A stretch of 64,000 bases of DNA, taken from assembly GCF_040363165.1 (NCBI RefSeq), contig NZ_BSRG01000001.1, positions 62,001 to 126,000 of the forward strand, in the 5' to 3' direction. Positions within the stretch are counted from its first letter, which is position 1. Each line of letters opens with the position of its first letter. The translations under genes and the position numbers were made by a program. This stretch comes from Thermus sp. LT1-2-5 (GTDB lineage: Bacteria > Deinococcota > Deinococci > Deinococcales > Thermaceae). The notes below the pieces were generated by a model. The model made no database searches. It was not told the origin of the DNA and saw only the letters and a program-made list of their open reading frames with translations. Below, in pieces: positions 23,786 through 31,293 of the stretch.

Positions 23786-25009
23786 TTAATTGGCCCGCAC
23801 CTTCTTGTTCAGGAAGTCCAAGAGCAGGTACTTGCCGATGTTCCTGGGGCTTGTGAGGTAGGCCTTGCCCCGGGTGATTTGGGAAAGCTTCTTCACGAAG
23901 GCCAACAGCTCAGGCTCCCGGGCCAGCATGAAGGTGTGGATGGAGATGCCCTCCCGCCGGGCCAAGGTGGCCTCCTTGAGGGTTTCCGCCAGGATCAAGG
24001 GGTCTAGGCCCCAGGCGTTTTTGTAGATCTCCCCGCTGGGGAGGGTCAGGGCGGAGGGCTTGCCGTCGGTGATGAGGATGATCTGCTTCATCTCCCCCCC
24101 CATCTTCTTGAGGAGGGTGCGGGCCAGCTCCAGCCCCGCCTTGGTGTTGGTGTGGTAGGGGCCCACCTGGGCCAGGGGGAGCTTGGCCAGGGGGATCTCC
24201 TCGGCGGTGTCGTGGAAGAGGACGAAGCGCACCCGGTCCCCGGGGTACTGGGTGCGGATCAGGTGGGCCAGGGCCAGGGCCACCTTCTTGGCGGGGGTGA
24301 AGCGGTCCTCCCCGTAGAGGATCATGGAGTGGGAGCAGTCCAGGAGGACCACGGTGCTCATGCTGGCGGTGTACTCCGCCAGGTCAATCACCAGGTCCTC
24401 GTGGCTCAGGCGCTCTAGCCCCTTGGCCACCGCCTTCTTCAAGGTTTCCGGGATGTTGAGCTCCAGGGGGTCTCCCCACTCCCAGGGCTTGGTCTCCCCG
24501 GTCTTCTCCACCCCCGGGGCGTGGTGAGGGGTTGGGTGGAGGCCAGGGGGGTTCCGTCCCAAGGCCCCCAGGAGTTCCCGTAAGCTCTTGAGTCCCAGGA
24601 AGTCCGAGGCCTTCTCGGTGAGTTCCAAACGGGTTTCCCCCGCCTCGCCTTTGTACCCGGCTTGGGCTGGGCGGGTGGGGTCTTCCCCGGGAAGGCGGAG
24701 GTAGCCCGCTTCCTGGAGCTTCTGGATCATGCGCGTTAGGGCCTGGTGGAGGCGGGTTTCCTCCTTGCGGTTCGCGAAGCGGGCCTCCTTTAGCCATTCC
24801 TCGGGGACGAGCTCGTTCTGTAAAAGGGCCTGGAGGAGGGCGTCGTAGAGGTCTTCCAGGCTTGGAGCCCGGCTTGGGTCGGGGTCGTAGCGCTGGAAGG
24901 GGTCGGAGAAGCCCGAGTCCAGGAGGAAGTCCTCCAGGAGGTCTAGGATTTCCTCGGGGGAAAGCTCGTCCAGGTTGCCCTCGTAGCGGCTATACCGGAT
25001 CGCCTTCAT
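23786..25009 (-). CDS. VWA-domain protein paired with a MoxR-type AAA ATPase
   Basis: 407 residues from the ATG at 25009, preceded by GGAGGAAAG. The longer frame to 25594 is a chance extension antisense-like in composition. The N-terminal 170 residues are helical and acidic ([17 protein letters not shown]). The C-terminal half is a von Willebrand A domain with an intact [15 protein letters not shown] (DxSxS), a Thr in [11 protein letters not shown] and ITDGKPSA. No signal peptide, so cytoplasmic. It follows the AAA gene by 17 bases. MoxR/VWA pairs act as chaperone-like complexes that insert metals or remodel partners; the client here is unknown. Confidence 0.88.
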   Translation of the reverse strand: MKAIRYSRYEGNLDELSPEEILDLLEDFLLDSGFSDPFQRYDPDPSRAPSLEDLYDALLQALLQNELVPEEWLKEARFANRKEETRLHQALTRMIQKLQEAGYLRLPGEDPTRPAQAGYKGEAGETRLELTEKASDFLGLKSLRELLGALGRNPPGLHPTPHHAPGVEKTGETKPWEWGDPLELNIPETLKKAVAKGLERLSHEDLVIDLAEYTASMSTVVLLDCSHSMILYGEDRFTPAKKVALALAHLIRTQYPGDRVRFVLFHDTAEEIPLAKLPLAQVGPYHTNTKAGLELARTLLKKMGGEMKQIILITDGKPSALTLPSGEIYKNAWGLDPLILAETLKEATLARREGISIHTFMLAREPELLAFVKKLSQITRGKAYLTSPRNIGKYLLLDFLNKKVRAN

Positions 25010-25026
25010 CTTTCCTCCGGGCCCGG

Positions 25027-26421
25027 TCAGTTGCCATAGCCCCGCGCCCTTTCCGCCGCCTGGTAGCTCGCCTCGCCCCGGGCGAGCTTCCTGCGGCCCA
25101 CTAGGCCCTCCAGGACGAATTCCGCCGCGGAGAGGAGAAGCTCGGGAGCCTCGTTTTCCGCTAAGGTCTTCGCCGCCTCCATAAGCCCCGGCACCTCTGC
25201 CAACGCCGCTAAGGCGCCCTCCAGGTCCCCCTCGGGCAGGGTGAGGAGGTTTCCCGCCTCGAAGTGGGCCACGATGGGCTCGGTCTTGAGGCGGTAGCGG
25301 GGGAGGACCAGGCCGAAGGCCCGCTGCACCAGCTCCTTGGCCACCCGCTCTGCTCCCTGCAGCTCCCCTTCGTACTCCAGTTCCAGCTTCCCCGTGATGG
25401 CGGGAAGGCCTTGGTAGAGGTCCAAGGGCCGGGCCACGGGCCGGACCCTCAAAAGGAGGGCCCGCCTTTCGGCGCTCGCCGCCACCACCTCCAGGAGGCT
25501 TATGGGAAGGCGCTGGGACACCCCAGCGGTCTGGTCCACCCGGCGGTCCTCCCGGGCGGCGAAGGCCACCGCCTCCACGGAAAGCCGCACCCACTCCGGC
25601 ACCTCCACCCCCTCAGGCACGTAGGCCTCCTGAGCGCTGATCCTGGCCCCTTCCTCCAGGCTCCTGGGGTAGTGGGTGCGGATCTCGCTCCCGATGCGGT
25701 CCTTGAGGGGGGTGACGATGCGGCCCCGGGCGGTGTAGTCCTGGGGGTTGGCGGTGAAGACGAGCCAGACGTCCAGGGGGAGGCGGATGGGGTAGCCCCG
25801 GATCTGGATGTCGCCCTCCTCGAGGATGTTGAAAAGCGCCACCTGCACCTTAGGCGCCAGGTCGGCCAGCTCGTTCACGGCGAAGATGCCCCGGTTGGCC
25901 CGGGGGAGGAGGCCAAAATGGATGCTCTCCAAATCCGCCATCCCCGTGCCCCGCCGCGCCGCCTTGATGGGGTCCATGTCCCCCAGGAGGTCGGCCACGG
26001 TGGTGTCGGGGGTGGCGAGCTTTTCCACGTACCGCTCTTCCCGGCCCACCCAGACGATGGGGGCCTCGTCCCCGGCCTCCTGCAAAAGCCGCTTGCCCTC
26101 GGGGGAGATGGGGAAGAGAGGGTTGTCGCGAAGTTCGGTGGGCAGGGCGGGGACCTCCTCGTCCAGGAGGCTCACCAGGCTCCGGAGGATGCGGCTTTTC
26201 GCCTGGCCCCGGGTGCCCAAGAGGATGAAGTTCTGCTTGGCCAGGATGGCCTGGACCAGGGCGGGGATCACCGTGTCCTCGTAGCCGTGGATGCCGGGGA
26301 AAAGCCTCTCGCCCCGCCAGAGCTTTTCCCGGAGGTTTTCCCGCGCCTCGTCCTTCACGGAGCGCCGGAGCTTTTCCAAGGGATAGGTGCGCTTGAGCTC
26401 GCCTAGGGTCTTGGCCTTCAC
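25027..26421 (-). CDS. MoxR/ChlI-like AAA+ ATPase paired with the VWA protein
   Basis: 464 residues from the GTG at 26421, chosen because TAAACT lies 7 bases upstream; an ATG at 26448 is the alternative. Walker A is [13 protein letters not shown]. The Walker B segment reads [12 protein letters not shown], with Asn in place of the usual Asp before Glu. Sensor 1 is [14 protein letters not shown], and [16 protein letters not shown] supplies an arginine-finger region. This resembles the magnesium-chelatase-subunit-I-like branch, but no chelatase genes are nearby. The C-terminal 170 residues are a helical lid. It shares a short intergenic region with divergent hslVU. Confidence 0.88.
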   Translation of the reverse strand: MKAKTLGELKRTYPLEKLRRSVKDEARENLREKLWRGERLFPGIHGYEDTVIPALVQAILAKQNFILLGTRGQAKSRILRSLVSLLDEEVPALPTELRDNPLFPISPEGKRLLQEAGDEAPIVWVGREERYVEKLATPDTTVADLLGDMDPIKAARRGTGMADLESIHFGLLPRANRGIFAVNELADLAPKVQVALFNILEEGDIQIRGYPIRLPLDVWLVFTANPQDYTARGRIVTPLKDRIGSEIRTHYPRSLEEGARISAQEAYVPEGVEVPEWVRLSVEAVAFAAREDRRVDQTAGVSQRLPISLLEVVAASAERRALLLRVRPVARPLDLYQGLPAITGKLELEYEGELQGAERVAKELVQRAFGLVLPRYRLKTEPIVAHFEAGNLLTLPEGDLEGALAALAEVPGLMEAAKTLAENEAPELLLSAAEFVLEGLVGRRKLARGEASYQAAERARGYGN

Positions 26422-26428
26422 CCTTTCC

Positions 26429-26434
26429 AGTTTA
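26429..26434 (-). promoter_or_regulatory. -10 element TAAACT for the AAA/VWA operon (leaderless)
   Basis: Minus-strand TAAACT, then 7 bases, then GTG at 26421. This supports a start 27 bases inside the longer ATG-initiated frame. Confidence 0.45.
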
Positions 26435-26514
26435 GGGCCTCCAGGCATAGGGGTGTGTGGCCCGGGTCGCCCTGGGGTTGCCTCTTGCCTAACGCCCTTC
26501 TCATGGCCGAGGGG

Positions 26515-26520
26515 TATCTT
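26515..26520 (+). promoter_or_regulatory. -10 element TATCTT for hslVU (leaderless)
   Basis: TATCTT, then 6 bases, then the GTG at 26527 that gives HslV a normal short propeptide. Confidence 0.45.
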
Positions 26521-26526
26521 GGCGGC

Positions 26527-27069
26527 GTGGAGATCCACGGCACCACCATCCTGGCCGTCCGCAAGGACGGGGTCACGGCCCTGGCTGGGGACGGCCAGGT
26601 GACCTTCGGCCAGACGGTTCTCAAACGCGGGGCGGTGAAGGTGCGGAAGGTGGAGGTGGGGGAGGGGGTTCTGGTGGGGTTCGCCGGGGGGGTAGCGGAC
26701 GCCTTGGCCCTTCTGGAGCGCTTTGAGGAGAAGCTCAAAGAGGCCAAGGGCTCCCTGCTAAGGGCGGCGGTGGAAACCGCCAAGCTCTGGCGCACCGACC
26801 GGGTTCTCCGCCACCTCCAGGCCATGATCGTGGCCGCCGACCGGGAAGCCATGGTCCTCCTTTCGGGAAGCGGCGAGGTCATCACCCCGGAGGAGCCCCT
26901 TTTGGCGGTGGGCTCGGGGGGACCTTATGCCCTGGCGGCTGCCAAGGCCCTTTACCGCCACTCTGGCCTTTCCGCCAAGGCCATCGCCGAGGAGTCCATA
27001 AGGATCGCCGCCGAGGTGGACCTATACACCTCGGGCCAGGTTACCGTCCTCACCCTGGGGGAAGCATGA
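26527..27069 (+). CDS. hslV: HslV (ClpQ) peptidase subunit of the HslUV protease
   Basis: 180 residues from the GTG at 26527. The protein begins VEIHG followed by the catalytic threonine in [10 protein letters not shown], then the family phrase [15 protein letters not shown] and [11 protein letters not shown]. The ATG at 26503 would add 8 residues (13 before Thr1); the GTG gives a 5-residue propeptide like those known in Thermotoga and Bacillus, fits the usual length, and has a TATCTT -10 element 6 bases upstream. HslV forms a double hexamer peptidase gated by HslU, whose gene overlaps by 4 bases. Confidence 0.93.
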   Translation: MEIHGTTILAVRKDGVTALAGDGQVTFGQTVLKRGAVKVRKVEVGEGVLVGFAGGVADALALLERFEEKLKEAKGSLLRAAVETAKLWRTDRVLRHLQAMIVAADREAMVLLSGSGEVITPEEPLLAVGSGGPYALAAAKALYRHSGLSAKAIAEESIRIAAEVDLYTSGQVTVLTLGEA

Positions 27070-28316
27070 ACCTCACGCCCGCCGAGATCGTCCGGGAGCT
27101 TTCCAAGCACATCGTCGGCCAGGAGGCGGCCAAGCGGGCCGTGGCCGTGGCCCTGCGCAACCGCTACCGCAGGAAACAACTCCCCCCCGAGATCGCCCGG
27201 GAGGTGACGCCCAAGAACATCCTCATGATCGGGCCCACGGGGGTGGGGAAGACGGAGATCGCCCGCCGACTGGCCCGTTTGGCGGGGGCCCCCTTCGTGA
27301 AGGTGGAGGCCACCAAGTTCACGGAGGTGGGCTACGTGGGCCGGGACGTGGACTCCATCGTCCGCGACCTGGCGGAGGCCAGCTACCAGCTGGTCCTGGA
27401 GGAGATGAAGAAGAAGGTGGAGGAAAAGGCCCTGGCCTTTGCCGAGGAGGAGCTCGCCACCCTCCTTAGGGCCTCCGTGGCCGAGGTGCGCTCGGGACGC
27501 CTGGACGGCCTTTCCGTGGAGGTGCAGGTGGAGGAGGAGGTGAGCCTGCCCTTCATGGGGGTCCTGGGGAGCGAGGGGTTTGGCGGCATGGGGGAGATGC
27601 TTAAAGGGCTTCTCCCCAAGCGGCCCGCCCGCAAGCGCATGACGGTGAAGGAGGCGCGGGAGGTGCTTAAGAACCAGCACGCTGAGCGCCTCATCGACAA
27701 GGAAGAGCTCAAGGAGGAGGCGCGGCGCCGGGCCCAGGAGGAGGGCATCGTCTTCATCGACGAGCTGGACAAGGTGGCGCGGAGGGAAGGCACCGTGGGC
27801 CCAGACGTTTCCGGGGAAGGGGTGCAGCGGGACCTCCTGCCCATCGTGGAGGGCACGGTGGTGTCCACCCGCATCGGCCCCATCTCCACGGAGCACGTTC
27901 TCTTCATCGCCGCCGGGGCCTTCCACGTGGCCAAGCCCTCGGACCTGATCCCCGAGCTCCAGGGCCGCTTTCCCATCCGGGTGGAGCTTTCCCCCTTGGG
28001 CCCCGAGGAGTTTTTCCGCATCCTGAAGGAGCCGGAGAACTCCCTCATCCGGCAGTACACCGAGCTTCTTCGGGCGGACGGCACCGAGTTGGTCTTCCAC
28101 GAGGACGCCCTATGGGCCATTGCCGAGGCCGCCCACCGGGCCAACCGGGAGCTAGAGGACATCGGGGCCAGGCGGCTGGCCACGGTGTTGGAACGGGTTT
28201 TGGAGGAGGTGAGTTTTCAGACCGACCTTGGGCGGGTGGAGATTACCCGGGCCTACGTGGAGAAAAGGTTGGAGGAAGTCTTCGCCTCCCCTGACCTGAC
28301 GCGGTTTGTGCTTTAG
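27066..28316 (+). CDS. hslU: HslU (ClpY) unfoldase ATPase
   Basis: 416 residues overlapping hslV as ATGA. N-terminal IVRELSKHIVGQEAAKRAVAVALRNRYRR, Walker A GPTGVGKT (residues 56-63), the pore-loop segment TEVGYVGRDVDSIVRDL, the I domain (about 100-220), Walker B IVFIDELDKVA, sensor LQGRFPIRVEL and C-terminal ARRLATVLERVLEEVSF. It ends in TRFVL, a C-terminal tail that docks into HslV. The hexamer unfolds substrates for HslV in cytoplasmic protein quality control. Confidence 0.96.
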   Translation: MNLTPAEIVRELSKHIVGQEAAKRAVAVALRNRYRRKQLPPEIAREVTPKNILMIGPTGVGKTEIARRLARLAGAPFVKVEATKFTEVGYVGRDVDSIVRDLAEASYQLVLEEMKKKVEEKALAFAEEELATLLRASVAEVRSGRLDGLSVEVQVEEEVSLPFMGVLGSEGFGGMGEMLKGLLPKRPARKRMTVKEAREVLKNQHAERLIDKEELKEEARRRAQEEGIVFIDELDKVARREGTVGPDVSGEGVQRDLLPIVEGTVVSTRIGPISTEHVLFIAAGAFHVAKPSDLIPELQGRFPIRVELSPLGPEEFFRILKEPENSLIRQYTELLRADGTELVFHEDALWAIAEAAHRANRELEDIGARRLATVLERVLEEVSFQTDLGRVEITRAYVEKRLEEVFASPDLTRFVL

Positions 28317-28319
28317 ACT
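28291..28319 (+). promoter_or_regulatory. Promoter for the TPR gene, -10 on the hslU stop codon
   Basis: CTGACC (28291-28296), a 17-base spacer and TAGACT (28314-28319). The TAG is the hslU stop codon. The transcript would start near 28326, upstream of GGAGGAGG and the ATG at 28338. Confidence 0.55.
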
Positions 28320-28337
28320 CTTTGGAGGAGGTTTGGC

Positions 28338-29405
28338 ATGCGCTGGTTGTTTTTGGCCCTGAGCTTGCTGGCGGCTCCCACCCTGGCCCAGACCCCCCCG
28401 CCCCCGGCGGGGCAGACAGCCACCCAGGATGCCTTGAGGCTGGGGGTGCAGCTTTACGCCTTGGGGCGGTACGAGGCGGCCCTCCAGGCCTTTGAACGGG
28501 CGGCCAAGGACAAGCCCCAAGACCCGGATGTTCTCTACTGGCTAGCCCGGGCCCAGCTCAAGGTGGGCCTCTTGAACCCTGCCTTGGAAAACGCCAAGGG
28601 TCTGGTGGCCAAGAACCCCCGTTACATCGGGGGCTACATGGTTCTGGCGGAGGCCTACATCGCCCTCTACCGGGCCAGCGAGGATCGGGAGAAGGGCAAG
28701 GCCTATTTGGACCAAGCCCTGAGCGTCCTCCGGGACGCCGAACGCATCAACCCCCGCTACGCCCCCCTATTCGCCCAGCGGGGCCTGGTCTATGCTCTTT
28801 TGGGTCAGGTAGATAGGGCGGAGGAGGCTTTCAAAAAAGCCTTGACCCTACAGGACACCCCCGAGGTGCGTTTGGCGATGGCGGAGCTTTACCTGGCGGT
28901 TGGGCGGCTGGACGAGGCCTTGGACCAGTACGCCCGAGCGCTCCAGATGGCCCCTAAGGACGCCGATTTGCGGGTGCGCTACGCTTCGGCCCTCCTCCTC
29001 AAGGGCCGGGCGGAGGAGGCAGCCCGGTTGCTGGAGGAGGGACACAAGCTCAAGCCCCTGGACGCTGAGGGGTGGTACACCTTGGGCCAGGCCTACCTGA
29101 CCTTGGGCCGCTGGAAGGAGGCGGGGGTGGCCTTGGAGAACGCCGTGGCCCTGGCCCCTTTGCGCTTCCCCGCCGCCTATTACTACTTGGGCCAGGTCTA
29201 CTTGGCCCTGGGGGATGCGCAGAAGGCGAAAAGCCGCCTCACCGTGGCCGTGCGTCTGGACCCCAAGCGGCCGGAGTACCGCTACCAGCTCTGCCTGGCC
29301 AACGAGAAGCTTGGGGACAAGGAAGGGGCGCGCTACCAGTGCCAGGAGGCGTTGAAGTTGAAACCGGGTTACAAGGAGGCAGAGGAGGTCTTGCGCCGCC
29401 TCTAG
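28338..29405 (+). CDS. Secreted TPR-repeat protein
   Basis: 355 residues with a signal peptide (WLFLALSLLAAPTLAQ), then at least seven tetratricopeptide repeats across residues 30-350, for example LGVQLYALGRYEAALQAFERA and YYYLGQVYLALGDAQKAKSRL. It has its own promoter and a strong Shine-Dalgarno sequence (GGAGGAGG), and is closed by an intrinsic terminator, so it is a single-gene unit. TPR scaffolds bind protein partners; in Thermus such exported proteins may serve envelope or pilus assembly. No specific role can be assigned. Confidence 0.85.
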   Translation: MRWLFLALSLLAAPTLAQTPPPPAGQTATQDALRLGVQLYALGRYEAALQAFERAAKDKPQDPDVLYWLARAQLKVGLLNPALENAKGLVAKNPRYIGGYMVLAEAYIALYRASEDREKGKAYLDQALSVLRDAERINPRYAPLFAQRGLVYALLGQVDRAEEAFKKALTLQDTPEVRLAMAELYLAVGRLDEALDQYARALQMAPKDADLRVRYASALLLKGRAEEAARLLEEGHKLKPLDAEGWYTLGQAYLTLGRWKEAGVALENAVALAPLRFPAAYYYLGQVYLALGDAQKAKSRLTVAVRLDPKRPEYRYQLCLANEKLGDKEGARYQCQEALKLKPGYKEAEEVLRRL

Positions 29406-29416
29406 AGGGTAGGGGT

Positions 29417-29448
29417 CCCCAGGGGCTTTGTGCCCCTGGGGCTTTTTT
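29417..29448 (+). terminator. Intrinsic terminator after the TPR gene
   Basis: Perfect 10-bp stem (CCCCAGGGGC / GCCCCTGGGG), loop TTTGT, then C and six T. It is the clearest plus-strand terminator in the window. Confidence 0.9.
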
Positions 29449-29466
29449 CCTAGGCGTGGGAGGGCT

Positions 29467-30213
29467 ATGGTGAGGGGGTCTATGTGGCGCTACGAGGGGG
29501 GGCGCTTCCTGGCAGAACGCTTTCCCCTTCCCGAAGAGGCCCGCCTCCTTCTGGTGGTGAACGGCGAGCCCTGGACCGCCTTGAGCTATACCCCGGGGGA
29601 CGAGGTGTACCTGGCCCTGGGCCACCTTTACCTGAGCGGGGCCATTTCCAGCCTGGAGGGGGTTCGGGTTCGGGTGGGTGAGGGGATGGTCTTGGTGGAT
29701 CTTTCCCAAACCCCAGAGCGAGGCGTGGGGGTACGGGATAGCGGCTGCGCCGCGGGCCTGCGTTTCGGCGAGCCTAGCCTTGCGCCCCTACCCCAGATCC
29801 CGTTGGACCCGAGGTTACCCCTTCGCCTCCTCGCCGAGCTTCGTGCCCGCGCCCGGGCCTACGCCCGCACCCGGGGCATCCATGGTGCCGCCCTCTTTGA
29901 CCTCGAGGGCAACCTCCTCTACCTCAACGAGGACATTGGTCGCCACAACGCCGTGGACCGCCTGGCGGGGTTCATGCTGAACGAAGGCGTGCCCCCGCCC
30001 GTGTTGGTGGCCTCCACGGGCCGGGTCAGCCTGGAGATGGCGGCCAAGGCGGTGGGCATGGGGGCGGTGCTCCTGGCTAGCCGTACCGGCGCTACCGCAC
30101 CCGCCGTGGCCTTGGCCCGCCAACATGGCTTGGCCCTGGCCGCCTACGTGCGCCCCACGGGCTACCGCCTCTACGCCCCGGGGGGGATGCCCGTGGGGGA
30201 GGAGGTCCTTTAA
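29467..30213 (+). CDS. fdhD: FdhD, sulfur carrier for molybdenum-dependent formate dehydrogenase
   Basis: 248 residues from the ATG at 29467 after a GGGAGGG; an upstream in-frame GTG at 29428 sits inside the terminator and is rejected. The FdhD signatures are VVNGEPWTALSYTPGDEVYLALGHLYLSG, the single cysteine in RDSGCAAGLR, RTRGIHGAALFD, LNEDIGRHNAVDRLAG and STGRVSLEMAAKA. FdhD passes sulfur from a cysteine desulfurase to the bis-MGD molybdenum cofactor. Only one Cys is present where enterobacterial FdhD has CxxC. No formate dehydrogenase gene is in the window. Confidence 0.92.
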   Translation: MVRGSMWRYEGGRFLAERFPLPEEARLLLVVNGEPWTALSYTPGDEVYLALGHLYLSGAISSLEGVRVRVGEGMVLVDLSQTPERGVGVRDSGCAAGLRFGEPSLAPLPQIPLDPRLPLRLLAELRARARAYARTRGIHGAALFDLEGNLLYLNEDIGRHNAVDRLAGFMLNEGVPPPVLVASTGRVSLEMAAKAVGMGAVLLASRTGATAPAVALARQHGLALAAYVRPTGYRLYAPGGMPVGEEVL

Positions 30214-30374
30214 GCCTTGGGCTCTTCCTTCTTGTCCTCGCCCTCCTGCAGGCCCTTCTTGAACTCCCGGGCCGACTGGCCGATGCCCCGGGCCAGCTCG
30301 GGAAGCTTCTTGGCGCCGAAGAGGAGGAGGATCACCAGGAGGATGAGGAGGATTTCCACCGGACCTAAGCGCAT
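30210..30374 (-). CDS. tatA: TatA/E, twin-arginine translocase pore subunit
   Basis: 54 residues: MRLGPVEILLILLVILLLFG (one membrane helix), the hinge AKKLPELARGIGQSAREFKKGL with the FGxxKLPELA signature, then a short acidic/basic tail (QEGEDKKEEPKA). The size and motif fit TatA/TatE. TatA oligomers form the passage for folded Tat substrates, such as cofactor-loaded molybdoenzymes, which fits the convergent fdhD neighbour. Its stop overlaps the fdhD stop in TTAA. A TAAGAT lies 6 bases before the ATG, so the mRNA is probably leaderless. Confidence 0.93.
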   Translation of the reverse strand: MRLGPVEILLILLVILLLFGAKKLPELARGIGQSAREFKKGLQEGEDKKEEPKA

Positions 30375-30380
30375 GGGCCT

Positions 30381-30386
30381 ATCTTA
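30381..30386 (-). promoter_or_regulatory. -10 element TAAGAT for tatA (leaderless)
   Basis: Minus-strand TAAGAT, then 6 bases, then ATG at 30374. Its upstream region overlaps the -35 of the divergent tRNA promoter. Confidence 0.55.
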
Positions 30387-30393
30387 GCACGCC

Positions 30394-30422
30394 TTGACCC
30401 TCTTGGAAGCAGGTGCTATCGT
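30394..30422 (+). promoter_or_regulatory. Promoter of the tRNA-Pro/Gly/Arg operon
   Basis: TTGACC (30394-30399), 17-base spacer, TATCGT (30417-30422), about 22 bases before tRNA-Pro. It is one of the best -35/-10 pairs in the window. Confidence 0.7.
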
Positions 30423-30444
30423 GGCCTCTGGGGTGGCCAGGCCC

Positions 30445-30521
30445 CGGGGCGTAGCGCAGGCCGGTAGCGCACCTGCTTTGGGAGCAGGGGGTCGCCCGTT
30501 CAAATCGGGCCGCCCCGACCA
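30445..30521 (+). tRNA. tRNA-Pro (anticodon TGG)
   Basis: 77 bases with encoded CCA. Acceptor stem CGGGGCG/CGCCCCG, anticodon stem CCTGC/GCAGG around TTTGGGA, T arm CGGGC-type with GTTCAAATC. The anticodon TGG reads CCN proline codons. Confidence 0.96.
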
Positions 30522-30522
30522 T

Positions 30523-30598
30523 GCGGGAGTAGCTCAGTTGGTAGAGCATCGGCCTTCCAAGCCGAGGGTCGCGGGTTCGAGTCCCGTCTCCCGCTCCA
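30523..30598 (+). tRNA. tRNA-Gly (anticodon TCC)
   Basis: 76 bases with encoded CCA, one base after tRNA-Pro. Acceptor stem GCGGGAG/CTCCCGC, D arm AGCTCAGTTGGTAGAGC, anticodon loop CTTCCAA, T loop GTTCGAGTC. Confidence 0.97.
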
Positions 30599-30601
30599 AA
30601 C

Positions 30602-30627
30602 GGCCGGGGTGGCGCGCCACCCCGGCC
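30602..30627 (+). other. Perfect 26-base palindrome between tRNA-Gly and tRNA-Arg
   Basis: GGCCGGGGTGGCG is followed directly by its reverse complement (13-bp arms, no spacer). In RNA it folds to a very stable hairpin that could aid separation of the tRNA precursors or attenuate read-through to tRNA-Arg; there is no T run. Confidence 0.7.
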
Positions 30628-30636
30628 TCGTTGCAT

Positions 30637-30712
30637 GGGCCCGTAGCTCAGGGGACAGAGCAGCCGCCTTCTAAGCGGTAGGTCGGGGGTTCGAATCCCT
30701 CCGGGCCCGCCA
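30637..30712 (+). tRNA. tRNA-Arg (anticodon TCT)
   Basis: 76 bases with encoded CCA. Acceptor stem GGGCCCG/CGGGCCC, anticodon stem CCGC/GCGG around the loop with TCT, T loop GTTCGAATC. Its 3' end faces the integrase remnant, so it is the likely ancient attachment site. Confidence 0.96.
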
Positions 30713-30731
30713 GCTCCAGGACCTATGGCTT

Positions 30732-30759
30732 CACCCCCCGGTAGCGTAGCCGGGGGGTG
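30732..30759 (+). terminator. Hairpin after the tRNA operon
   Basis: Stem CACCCCCCGG / CCGGGGGGTG (10 bp), loop TAGCGTAG. No T run follows, so it may be a processing or weak termination hairpin. Confidence 0.5.
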
Positions 30760-30763
30760 GCCT

Positions 30764-30785
30764 GGTTAGCTTATGGTTAGCTTAT
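30764..30785 (+). repeat. Tandem 11-base repeat next to the integrase remnant
   Basis: GGTTAGCTTAT occurs twice head to tail, ending at the stop codon of the recombinase remnant. The position between the tRNA and the integrase would fit a recombinase arm site, but I could not find a distant copy in the window. Confidence 0.55.
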
Positions 30786-31140
30786 CTAGGCCTGCCCTCG
30801 AGGCCCCACCAAGTCCTCCGGGTCGAGGACCCACCCCCGCCGCTCCTCCTCCAGAAGGTGGCGGTACACCCCAAGGGTGATGTTGGGGTTGGCGTGTCCA
30901 AGCCGCTCCGAAACAAGCTCCAAGGGGGCCCCGTGGGCAAGGAGCAGAGAGCCGTAGGTGTGGCGGAGGTCGTGGACGCGAAGGGGGGGAAGGCCGTACC
31001 TCTGGCAGATGCGGCGCAAGGTGTGGTTGGGGGGCGTGCACGTCCAGGAGGCGCTCAGGGTCGTTGCCGGGGAGGACCCAGGCTTCCAGAGGGGGGCGTT
31101 CCCAAGCGCTCTGTCCACCAGTCCCGGTAGGCCCGGGGGC
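30786..31140 (-). pseudogene. Frameshifted tyrosine recombinase (phage-type integrase) remnant
   Basis: The last 80 codons are intact and diagnostic: LPPLRVHDLRHTYGSLLLAHG, then ERLGHANPNITLGVYRHLLEEER, i.e. the R-H-x-x-R...H...Y catalytic core with the nucleophilic Tyr. Upstream the frame changes at a six-G run (31029-31034), continuing as LEAWVLPGNDPERLLDVHA, and again at a six-G run (31091-31096), continuing as RAYRDWWTERLG. No N-terminal arm or core-binding domain is found up to 31290. It lies 3' of tRNA-Arg in reverse orientation, as expected for an integrase that used the tRNA as attachment site. The element it served is gone. Bases 31141-31293 contain nothing I can interpret. Confidence 0.85.
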
Positions 31141-31293
31141 GGGGAGGGGCGGGCGTACCCGTTGAAGAAGCTTGCCCCGCATAGGCCTATTATTGCGCCG
31201 CGCGAATGCCGCCTTCCGCCACCTTCCTGCGCTTTCCTCGAGAAGCTAAGCTGGGTATCTAGGGGATCCCCGTGCGAGGGAAGACTCCTCCGG

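Noticed and set aside
25010-25594. N-terminal extension of the VWA gene to 25594
   Set aside because: It overlaps the conserved AAA gene on the same strand in another frame, and a strong GGAGGAAAG precedes the ATG at 25009.
29428-29466. Upstream GTG start for fdhD
   Set aside because: It lies within the intrinsic terminator of the previous gene; the ATG at 29467 has a ribosome site.
30602-30627. Terminator between tRNA-Gly and tRNA-Arg
   Set aside because: The palindrome is perfect but has no T run and the tRNA-Arg 3' of it has no promoter of its own, so I treat it as a processing or attenuating hairpin.
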